Shown: one piece after another, positions 1-5,800 of the stretch
Numbering within the stretch: position 1 is the first letter of the stretch
Layout of the letters: each line of letters opens with the position of its first letter
NCBI RefSeq assembly: GCF_915070105.1
Contig: NZ_CAJZFJ010000073.1
Coordinates: forward strand, 1 to 9,933
Direction of reading: 5' to 3'
From: an uncultured Porphyromonas sp.
Lineage (GTDB): Bacteria > Bacteroidota > Bacteroidia > Bacteroidales > Porphyromonadaceae
Length of the DNA: 9,933 bases
Notes under the pieces: model-generated
Told to the model about the DNA's origin: nothing
The model's input: only the letters and a program-made list of their open reading frames with translations
The model's database searches: none
Made by a program: the position numbers and the translations under genes

Positions 1-58
1 ACACGCGTGTATACAGTAGTGTACACGTGGGTATACAGTTGTGTACACACGTGTACAC
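1..58. repeat. Palindrome-dense tandem repeat, alternating purine-pyrimidine tract
   Basis: Two direct copies of an 18-base unit, GTATACAGT(A/T)GTGTACAC, lie at 9-26 and 31-48, differ at one base and repeat with a 22-base period. The tract is packed with short perfect palindromes: ACACGCGTGT at 1-10, GTATAC at 9-14 and 31-36, GTGTACAC at 19-26, 41-48 and 51-58, and CACGTG at 24-29 and 48-53. Purines and pyrimidines alternate without a break over 1-15 and 40-58, a composition that favours left-handed DNA under supercoiling. It lies downstream of the sensor kinase gene, about 160 bases past its stop. The window begins inside or at the edge of the tract, so its true length is unknown. No function is assigned. 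Confidence 0.75.
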
Positions 59-215
59 TCATCCCTTCTAGGTAGGAGGTATTCGCTTGGCATATCTAGA
101 CTAGGACATAGATACTTCTATCTTCGGGGTATGCTCCTTGACGACCTAGCCCTTGCACTATGGTGATTTCATGCCTCTGCCCTGTTCCCATGCTAAGGCT
201 TTACCTTTCCCTTTC

Positions 216-3128
216 CTAAAGAGGCTTTTCGATCCTCCCTCGGCGATATTCTGTTGGGGTGATACCATAGCTCTTTTTGAAGGCATGGTAGAAGCTAGAC
301 TCGTGCTCGAAACCACAGCGCTCTGCGACATCTTCGATTGTGAGTTCGGGCTGAGAGGATAGGAGTACTTTGGCTCGTTGCATCTTTTGTCTAAGGATAT
401 AGTTGGCGGGAGTGAATCCTGTAAGTGCGACGAGCTTGCGGTGGAGCTGACGAGGACTCATACAGAGGCTATCGGCTAGAGCTGTAACCTCGAGCTTATG
501 CTTACCAAGCGATGAGTTGATGAGCTGGTTAGCCTTGTCTAGGAAGCGCTGCTCTAGAACAGAGAGTTGGGGTGTTGGGGCTCCCTCATTCTCCCTCTCT
601 TGGGAGTGGACAGGCTTCACCTCGCCAGTGCTCTCTGTTACCTGACTTGCCATAAGGCGTATAGAACGGTGGCGACTTAGCTGTCGCTCTACGAGAGCAC
701 GTAGCTCGTCACTGTTGAAGGGCTTGGAGAGGTAAGCATCAGCTCCAGCTTCGAATCCTCTTATACGTTCACTTTCAGTTACCTTTGCTGTGACCACAAT
801 GACAGGGATATGATCAACGACCTCATTGCCTCGTATCTGTCTGCATAGCTCTAGTCCGTCTATCTCAGGCATCATTAGATCTGTGATGATGAGATCTGGG
901 ATGAGATCTAGAGCTCTCTCCATCCCCTCACGGCCATTAGCTGCATAATGGATCGAATAGTGCTCTGAAAGGATAGAGCCTACGTACTTCGCTACATCAG
1001 GATTGTCCTCCACAATAAGTAGACGACAGTCATTGCCTCCAGTGCTGTCTTGAGGGTTCACCTCTATTTCTGGGGCTACGGGGACTATCCCAGTCTGAGT
1101 AAGGAGAGGATATCCCTCATGACGGATAGGGACTGAAATTAAGAAGGTCGTCCCTTGATCAGCGTCGCTTCTAACCTCGATAGTACCACCTACGGCATCG
1201 ATGATTTGCTTCACGAGAGCGAGTCCAACGCCGGTCCCGATATGACGAACGTTGCTCTCTGCTTGGTAGAATGGCTCAAAGATATGTGGTAGAGCTTCTG
1301 TACTAATCCCAGCACCAGTATCTGATATCTCTATCTTTAGCTGGGATCCATCTTGCTTAGCTTTAACCTCAATGGTGCCATCCTCGGGTGTAAACTTTAG
1401 GGCATTGGAGAGTAGGTTATTGATGACCTTGTCTAGGTAGTCAGGGACAAAATCCATCACGACAGGCCCAGATGTAGTATAATGTAGGTTTATGTGGCGA
1501 TTCTCTGCGTAGTCTCGATAGCTCTCCACGAGCATGCCTAGACGAGTAGTTATATCGCCATTATACCAGTCAGAGCGTCCGATGGCGGACTTGATTCGTG
1601 CTATATCTAGGAGCTGATTAATAAGAGCCAGGAGGTTGGAGCCCTGACGCTCTATGGTGTGTGCCTTCTCTTGTAGCTGAGTAGTGATGCCTGGTTCTTT
1701 CTGTATATCGTGGCTTAGCCCAAGGATGAGGGTTAGCGGGGTTCGAAACTCATGAGTGATGTTGGTGAAGAAGTGCTCTCGTAGGGTAGACATTTGCTTC
1801 AGCGTCCTATGGTTGCGGGCACGTAGCTTTTGGATGTAAAGCAATATCGCAACTAGAGAGGCCAAAGTTAGGAAGACAATAGCGGATATTCCGAGGGTGA
1901 TGTTGCGCTTGGAGTGCTCCTCTTGAAGCTTGAGTTGGACCGCAGAGATCTCTTGCTCTTGGCGATTACGCTCGATATTGATGCTGGTATTCTGTATCCT
2001 ATTCATCTTTTCGATGCTTACGACACTATCAAGTAGGGCATCAGCCTTCTCCTTGTTTACTAAAGCTTTTCGATAATCTCCACGACGACTATAATAGCTG
2101 TGATATAGGGCGTGGATCTCAGCTAGATGTTCATTGGAATGGATACGCTCTGCTATAGCCTTGGCTTTGGCTAGGAACTCTTCACACAGGGAATCTTCGT
2201 GGGTCGTGTTGTAGATCCCTGCCAGTGCAATGAGGCTAGTCAAGGCGTGCCACTCATCTTTGGAGTTTTTCATCAAATCATAGGCAGCTAGATACTCTTG
2301 CTTAGCCTTGTCATATTGTTGGGCTTTCTGATAGAGCGCTCCAAAATAGGTGTGGCAAAGGGAGATGCCAAGACTGCTACCTTCCTTTGTATTAAGTTCC
2401 ATCGAATGTTTGTAGTAGGCCCAAGCGGAATCAACCTTGCCCTGATGCTCGAAGATCGATCCGAGGTTGGCATAGTTGATTGCTTGGCCGAAGGCACTCC
2501 CTAGCTTTTGCTCACCAGCCAATGCTTGACGGAAGGACTGTTCTGCCTTCTCATAATTGCCGATGGTCATGTAGATATTCCCTAGACCATTTAGAGAGAT
2601 TACTTGGTTCTTTTTACCTTGGTAGGTGGTGTCTGAGCATGCACTGCTAAGTGTATATGCTCTGTAATGGTACTCCTGAGCCACATCAAGGATCCCCATT
2701 CGCCTATAGTCTGTGCCGATCTCGTTAAGTGCCTGTACCCACTCAATGGTATCACCAAGATCCTCTGCCAGACGTAGTCCTTCACTGTGGATCTGGAGCG
2801 CTTCGTCAAATCGGCTTTCATTGCGTAATATCCGCCCTTGTTCCTTTCGGGTAATGATGCTCCCGAGTTGGTTCTCCTCCTGATCGAACTGATGTTGGAG
2901 CTTTTTTAGAGAGGATATATCCTTGTTTACTTTAGTTATGCTATCTATTGCGTAGCGGTCCTCGGGGCGGATTTTAGCTACCTGATCCCTACAGCCAAAG
3001 GCTGCTAAAAGAACAAGACCAATACAGCCATATAGATAGCATAGCCTGGAGTTAAAGGCGTGCTTCAAGCTAATAGGTCTCCAAGAGGAGTCTGTAGAAG
3101 GAGTGGATAGAGGGTGGCAATGTCGCAT
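216..3128 (-). CDS. Hybrid two-component sensor kinase / response regulator with periplasmic TPR repeats and AraC-type DNA-binding domain
   Basis: A one-protein signalling system: it senses a signal outside the cytoplasm, phosphorylates itself, passes the phosphate to its own receiver and binds DNA through its C-terminus. Counting from ATG 3128 (970 residues), a hydrophobic export segment (about 33-45) ends in Ala-Phe-Gly-Cys46, a weak lipobox. About seven TPR-like helical pairs follow (95-370), then one membrane helix (409-431). The kinase has phospho-acceptor His459 in THEFRTPL, an N box NLLSNALKFT (571-580), G1 box DTGAGIS (603-609) and G2 box GTGVGLALVK (631-640). The receiver (702-820) has acidic Glu707/Asp708, phospho-acceptor Asp750, Thr780 and Lys802. 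The AraC double helix-turn-helix spans 870-962. All catalytic residues look intact. The frame is open to a GTG at 3158 (980 residues), and a TTG at 3068 would give a compact signal peptide starting M-K-H-A-F. Classical Bacteroides HTCS proteins carry beta-propeller sensors; this one has TPRs. The ligand and regulon cannot be read from the window. Confidence 0.93.
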   Translation of the reverse strand: MRHCHPLSTPSTDSSWRPISLKHAFNSRLCYLYGCIGLVLLAAFGCRDQVAKIRPEDRYAIDSITKVNKDISSLKKLQHQFDQEENQLGSIITRKEQGRILRNESRFDEALQIHSEGLRLAEDLGDTIEWVQALNEIGTDYRRMGILDVAQEYHYRAYTLSSACSDTTYQGKKNQVISLNGLGNIYMTIGNYEKAEQSFRQALAGEQKLGSAFGQAINYANLGSIFEHQGKVDSAWAYYKHSMELNTKEGSSLGISLCHTYFGALYQKAQQYDKAKQEYLAAYDLMKNSKDEWHALTSLIALAGIYNTTHEDSLCEEFLAKAKAIAERIHSNEHLAEIHALYHSYYSRRGDYRKALVNKEKADALLDSVVSIEKMNRIQNTSINIERNRQEQEISAVQLKLQEEHSKRNITLGISAIVFLTLASLVAILLYIQKLRARNHRTLKQMSTLREHFFTNITHEFRTPLTLILGLSHDIQKEPGITTQLQEKAHTIERQGSNLLALINQLLDIARIKSAIGRSDWYNGDITTRLGMLVESYRDYAENRHINLHYTTSGPVVMDFVPDYLDKVINNLLSNALKFTPEDGTIEVKAKQDGSQLKIEISDTGAGISTEALPHIFEPFYQAESNVRHIGTGVGLALVKQIIDAVGGTIEVRSDADQGTTFLISVPIRHEGYPLLTQTGIVPVAPEIEVNPQDSTGGNDCRLLIVEDNPDVAKYVGSILSEHYSIHYAANGREGMERALDLIPDLIITDLMMPEIDGLELCRQIRGNEVVDHIPVIVVTAKVTESERIRGFEAGADAYLSKPFNSDELRALVERQLSRHRSIRLMASQVTESTGEVKPVHSQERENEGAPTPQLSVLEQRFLDKANQLINSSLGKHKLEVTALADSLCMSPRQLHRKLVALTGFTPANYILRQKMQRAKVLLSSQPELTIEDVAERCGFEHESSFYHAFKKSYGITPTEYRRGRIEKPL

Positions 3129-3266
3129 AAGACCATAGGGAATGGGAGGTGTCAGCACGAGCTCAGAGGGTGAGGAGGTGATGATCCTCTAGTGGTAAAG
3201 TTGTTAGTGGTATCTATACAATCTCTCTATGAGGTGAATACTACCTATTAGGGCTAAAGTCTACTG

Positions 3267-3298
3267 CAAAGATGAAAAATCTTGTGCTGATGCCCAAA
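3267..3298 (-). promoter_or_regulatory. Bacteroidota-type promoter for the hybrid sensor kinase
   Basis: On the minus strand TTTG (3298-3295) is followed after 20 bases by CATCTTTG (3274-3267). This matches the Bacteroidota -33/-7 consensus TTTG-N19-21-TAnnTTTG except for C in place of the first T. It would start transcription near 3260, leaving an untranslated leader of about 100 to 190 bases depending on which start codon is used. It is the only match with correct spacing that I found in front of this gene. Confidence 0.6.
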
Positions 3299-3480
3299 TG
3301 CCTTTTTAAGGAAATTTGTCCTCTAGTTCATGGTGAAAGGTGCGGGAAGAGAGGTAGCTGGGTTCTTGTTGCTTGTCATTTTCTTCTATGAGGTTTTGAT
3401 GCCCTTATGTCTGATTGCAACACCTTCGGTGTCCGATGCAGACAGTCTCCTATTTGATGATGTGGGGGAGCATATAGAGA

Positions 3481-3507
3481 ATGTCCGATTAGGACATGTT
3501 TTTGTCC
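3481..3507 (+). other. Two mutually exclusive short hairpins
   Basis: ATGTCC (3481-3486) pairs with GGACAT (3492-3497) around a five-base loop, directly followed by G and a run of five T, which resembles a small intrinsic terminator on the plus strand. The same GGACA (3492-3496) can instead pair with TGTCC at 3503-3507, so the two structures compete for the middle segment. The stems have only six and five pairs, so this may be chance. Confidence 0.3.
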
Positions 3508-3781
3508 ATTTAGCCTACGAGATTTACTGCATAAGCCTCCTATCTTTGTGATACAAGTAGAGGAGACTTTTCTAGTTGACTTGGTCTGCCTTTCTTGTTG
3601 ACTCATAGCATCCCTTTGTGCATTAGTGTCGGACGTTGGAGCATAATGCTGGTGCATGTAGGGTGAAATTCTAAAATGGGTCCGTATGAGAGGTCGGGAG
3701 TACACTGCGATAATTTTGGGTCGCATATCTCCGTATCACCACTTCTCTGCTGTGATCTCATGTGTTGATAGGTGTAAGAGT

Positions 3782-3817
3782 GCGGTCGCTTCCTCTCAAT
3801 TGTGAGGAAGCGACTGC
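3782..3817. terminator. Strong inverted repeat, orphan terminator-like hairpin
   Basis: Bases 3782-3795 pair with 3804-3817 over 14 positions. Eleven consecutive perfect pairs (GTCGCTTCCTC with GAGGAAGCGAC) are extended by one G-T wobble and two further GC pairs, around an eight-base loop. Neither strand has a good T run after the stem, so it is not a textbook terminator. No called gene ends next to it on the plus strand. It may be a processed RNA end, a Rho-assisted stop or the end of an undetected small transcript. Confidence 0.45.
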
Positions 3818-3912
3818 TATTCTAGAACTTGTCTAGTCAAAATTAATCATGTGTAGGAAGATCAAGGCTGTGATAAAGTTGGGGGGAGTTGAAAGGCCTG
3901 CATCTCCTGATA

Positions 3913-3944
3913 TTTGGTAGTTACAATTACTTATACTATCTTTG
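3913..3944 (+). promoter_or_regulatory. Bacteroidota-type promoter for tRNA-Asp
   Basis: TTTG at 3913-3916 is separated by 20 bases from TATCTTTG at 3937-3944, an exact match to the -33/-7 consensus TTTG-N19-21-TAnnTTTG of the Bacteroidota primary sigma factor. The tRNA begins 17 bases after the -7 box, so the primary transcript would have only a short 5' leader to be removed by RNase P. It is the best promoter match in the window. Confidence 0.85.
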
Positions 3945-3961
3945 CAGAGCAAAAGCGGAAC

Positions 3962-4035
3962 GGTGTGGTAGTTCAGCTGGTTAGAATACCTGCCTGTCAC
4001 GCAGGGGGTCGCGGGTTCGAGTCCCGTCCATACCG
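3962..4035 (+). tRNA. tRNA-Asp (anticodon GTC)
   Basis: A complete 74-base cloverleaf. The acceptor stem GGTGTGG (3962-3968) pairs with CCATACC (4028-4034) with one G-T wobble. The D stem is GTTC/GAAT (3971-3974, 3984-3987), the anticodon stem CCTGC/GCAGG (3989-3993, 4001-4005) encloses loop CTGTCAC with anticodon GTC at 3996-3998, and the T stem GCGGG/CCCGT (4011-4015, 4023-4027) encloses TTCGAGT. The discriminator base is G4035, as expected for aspartate. The CCA tail is not encoded (GCA follows the acceptor stem), so it must be added after transcription. It stands alone with its own promoter and terminator and is the only plus-strand gene recognised here. Confidence 0.97.
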
Positions 4036-4038
4036 CAT

Positions 4039-4080
4039 AGAGCTGTAGATTATATAATCTGCAGCTCTTGTTCTTTTTTC
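4039..4080 (+). terminator. Intrinsic terminator of tRNA-Asp
   Basis: Bases 4039-4053 and 4054-4068 form a 15-bp inverted repeat, beginning AGAGCTG and ending CAGCTCT, with a single G-T wobble. A T-rich run at 4069-4079 follows, including six consecutive T. It starts only four bases after the tRNA, so the transcript is monocistronic. The centre of the stem is AT-rich and will open to give the loop. Confidence 0.9.
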
Positions 4081-4176
4081 CCCATTATCTGTAATCTCTC
4101 GTTTTCTTGCTCTGTGAGGGCTAGTAGAGTACTACTCAACATTAGTTCTTAGCAGGGTAATATTATGGGGAAATAT

Positions 4177-4223
4177 AATACATAAGACCTCTCCTAGCCA
4201 ATCTAGGGGAGGTCTTATGCATT
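4177..4223 (-). terminator. Terminator hairpin of the manA-merR unit
   Basis: A 17-bp inverted repeat (4181-4197 with 4203-4219, five-base loop) can be extended to 21 positions (4177-4223). It starts about 43 bases past the stop of the MerR gene. The minus-strand RNA has one A-C mismatch in the stem and is followed by a U-rich but interrupted tail (TATTATATTTCC). The plus-strand form is about equally stable but has a poorer tail. It could act in both directions, also blocking read-through from the tRNA side. Confidence 0.75.
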
Positions 4224-4265
4224 GTCCTTGACTGCAGAGATGCTATGCGCTTGCGTTCACGCCAC

Positions 4266-4604
4266 TCAATTTGAGCTTGTGGGCTCATCTAGTAAGTGAC
4301 GAAGGTCAAGGAGTTGTGAGTGGATTGACCTCAGACGGGTCAGGGTATTGCTTCTCAGCTCTACCTTGTCTCGGTGGCTTTTTAGTTCTGCACGAGCGCC
4401 ACTGATAGTCAACTTCTTCTCACGAAGAAGGTGCTGTACCGCAATGATCCGCTGTATATCCTTCTCGGTATACTGACGAGTACCATTGGGGGTCGTGCTC
4501 GGCGCGATGTGAGGAAACTCTACCTCCCAGTAGCGGATGGTAGAGGCATCCTCTCCGACTCGATCTGCCACCTCTTTGATGCGGTAATAGAGTCGCTTAG
4601 CCAT
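4266..4604 (-). CDS. MerR-family transcriptional regulator (small)
   Basis: A 112-residue DNA-binding protein. The N-terminal winged helix-turn-helix is typical of MerR: YYRIKEVADRVGEDASTIRY (about 6-25), then W and the wing around NGTRQYTEKDIQRI (40-53). A helical segment follows (about 55-105) with heptad-like Leu spacing that could form the dimerising coiled coil. No metal-binding cysteines and no effector domain are present, so it is not a classical metal sensor. Its size fits the short MerR proteins common in Bacteroidota. It begins with ATG 39 bases after the manA stop on the same strand, which suggests cotranscription, and no separate promoter is evident. Whether it controls manA is unknown. 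The family call is firm; the target is not inferable. Confidence 0.9.
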   Translation of the reverse strand: MAKRLYYRIKEVADRVGEDASTIRYWEVEFPHIAPSTTPNGTRQYTEKDIQRIIAVQHLLREKKLTISGARAELKSHRDKVELRSNTLTRLRSIHSQLLDLRHLLDEPTSSN

Positions 4605-4643
4605 AATTACTTACTCTCTGTCTAAATAGTGTTGTTATGCGGA

Positions 4644-5639
4644 TTACTTGTCTGCGGGGATATAGGTCTCAAGGAGTTTACATCCACCCTGTGGCGTGAG
4701 CTTGACCAGTTCATTCTCAGCTGGGACGAGGACGCTCTGCCCTTGATGGAGTGAAACCTCATATCCTGACGCGTCTTGTAGAGTCACCTTGCCCTCCATG
4801 CAGATATAGATCACGAAGCTATCTAGGGTAGCCCAGTTTCGTACCATGGGCTGATCTAGATCTAGGAGGTTGGTCTCGAAGTAGCGACATGAGACGAGCT
4901 CTACAGCTTCATCTACATGCGGAGTATAAGCTGTACGATAGTCATCTTGTAGACGATAGTCTATGGCATCCTTGGCTAGCTCTGTATGGAGCTCTCGCTT
5001 ATTTCCGGAGGCATCAGTCCGATCGTAGTCGTAGATGCGATAGGTGACATTGGAGGTCTGCTGAATCTCTGCGATGAAGCAACCTGCTCCAATCGCATGT
5101 ACACGGCCTGCGGGGAGGAAGAATACATCCCCAGGCTGTACCTCATACTCGGCTAATGCCTCTACAATAGTACCCTCTTTCACACGACGTACATAGTCCT
5201 CGGGGGAGGACTGTACAGCGAAGCCACTATAGAGCTTCGCTCCCTGGGTGGCGTTGATCACATACCACATCTCGGTCTTCCCGAAGGAATTGTGGCGCTT
5301 CATACCTAGCTCGTCATCTGGATGTACCTGAATAGAGAGGTAGTCGCGGGCATCAATAAACTTGATGAGCAAGGGGAAGCGTCGGCCAAATCGGTCAAGC
5401 ACACTCCTGCCCACAAGGCGTTCCCCGTAGAGGGTTATGAGCTCATCTAGGCTCTTGCCCTCTAGGCTGCCTGTAGCCACGATTGAGTAGTTATCGTCCA
5501 CATGGGATATTTCCCAACTCTCACCAATCTTTCTATCATCAGCCTCCAGCCCCTTGAAGGGACGTATGGCTTGCCCTCCCCAAATGACCTCTTTGAGCAA
5601 AGGCATAAAGGTTAGGGGATATAGGTCTTTTCCCGCCAT
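4644..5639 (-). CDS. manA: Mannose-6-phosphate isomerase, class I
   Basis: Interconverts mannose-6-phosphate and fructose-6-phosphate in the cytoplasm, feeding mannose into glycolysis or fructose-6-phosphate into GDP-mannose and glycan synthesis. The 331 residues show the zinc cupin of type I enzymes: Gln104 and His106 in SIQVHPDDE, Glu123 in GKTEMWYV and His181 in GRVHAIG are the expected metal ligands. Arg201 in NVTYRIYDYDR matches the conserved catalytic arginine region. The N-terminal FMPLLKEVIWGG (11-22) is also characteristic. At 331 residues it belongs to the shorter bacterial form (Bacillus-like), lacking the inserted helical domain of the E. coli and fungal enzymes. A second cupin half occupies the C-terminus. 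ATG 5639 lies about 34 bases downstream of a -7 box, and the MerR gene follows 39 bases after the stop. Confidence 0.95.
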   Translation of the reverse strand: MAGKDLYPLTFMPLLKEVIWGGQAIRPFKGLEADDRKIGESWEISHVDDNYSIVATGSLEGKSLDELITLYGERLVGRSVLDRFGRRFPLLIKFIDARDYLSIQVHPDDELGMKRHNSFGKTEMWYVINATQGAKLYSGFAVQSSPEDYVRRVKEGTIVEALAEYEVQPGDVFFLPAGRVHAIGAGCFIAEIQQTSNVTYRIYDYDRTDASGNKRELHTELAKDAIDYRLQDDYRTAYTPHVDEAVELVSCRYFETNLLDLDQPMVRNWATLDSFVIYICMEGKVTLQDASGYEVSLHQGQSVLVPAENELVKLTPQGGCKLLETYIPADK

Positions 5640-5672
5640 GCTATATTACGTCTGCAATGATTAAAATCTGTA

Positions 5673-5680
5673 CAAAGATA
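5673..5680 (-). promoter_or_regulatory. -7 box upstream of manA
   Basis: Minus-strand TATCTTTG (5680-5673) fits TAnnTTTG exactly and would give a leader of roughly 25 bases before the manA ATG. No TTTG or TTG was found at the -33 distance, so support rests on the -7 element, its position between the upstream terminator and the start codon, and the similar arrangement before leuS. Confidence 0.55.
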
Positions 5681-5730
5681 CGTATAACTAGGCTAAGCTA
5701 TGCTAGTTTGCAGATATTTATCTTACCTAT

Positions 5731-5770
5731 ATAAAAGATCGCCCTATAGGCGTCTGCCCATAGGACGATC
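5731..5770 (-). terminator. Intrinsic terminator of the leuS-yitT unit
   Basis: The minus-strand RNA from 5770 to 5737 folds into an uninterrupted 15-bp stem (two G-U wobbles) closed by a four-base AGAC loop, followed at once by UUUUAUAU. On the plus strand the two wobble positions become A-C mismatches, so the structure is directional and belongs to the minus strand. It lies 30 bases past the yitT stop and separates that gene from manA. Confidence 0.92.
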
Positions 5771-5800
5771 TCAAAACCTCTTGGGGATGGTATGGTCTGC

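Larger units (their letters stand above)
3129..3961. other. Long intergenic region without a convincing gene
   Basis: About 830 bases separate the sensor kinase from tRNA-Asp. The region holds the kinase promoter at its left, the tRNA promoter at its right, a small hairpin ACACC-TTC-GGTGT near 3420, the overlapping hairpins at 3481-3507, an isolated TATCTTTG box at 3541-3548 and a strong hairpin at 3782-3817. Two short open frames exist, 73 codons on plus from 3330 and 116 codons on minus from 3726. They overlap each other on opposite strands, have no recognisable domain and are not supported as genes. The middle part may be decayed coding DNA, but no parent gene was recognised. Confidence 0.6.

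Noticed and set aside
1..58. CRISPR-like repeat array
   Set aside because: The 18-base repeats are separated by only four bases, leaving no room for spacers, and no cas gene is present.
150..215. Terminator just after the sensor kinase stop
   Set aside because: Only weak GCCT/AGGC pairing is present on the minus strand and no T run follows a stem, so no terminator is claimed there.
2298..2504. Open frames antisense to or shifted from the sensor kinase, leuS, yitT and manA genes
   Set aside because: They lie wholly inside well-supported genes with intact family motifs and have no independent evidence; they are frame shadows.
3330..3551. 73-codon plus-strand open frame with a hydrophobic N-terminal half
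   Set aside because: No recognisable family, no promoter with correct spacing, and it overlaps an equally unconvincing frame on the other strand. Treated as chance or decayed sequence.
3376..3726. 116-codon minus-strand open frame
   Set aside because: Composition is rich in Arg, Ser, His and Gln without domain or periodic pattern, there is no start context, and only chance-length support. Not called as a gene.
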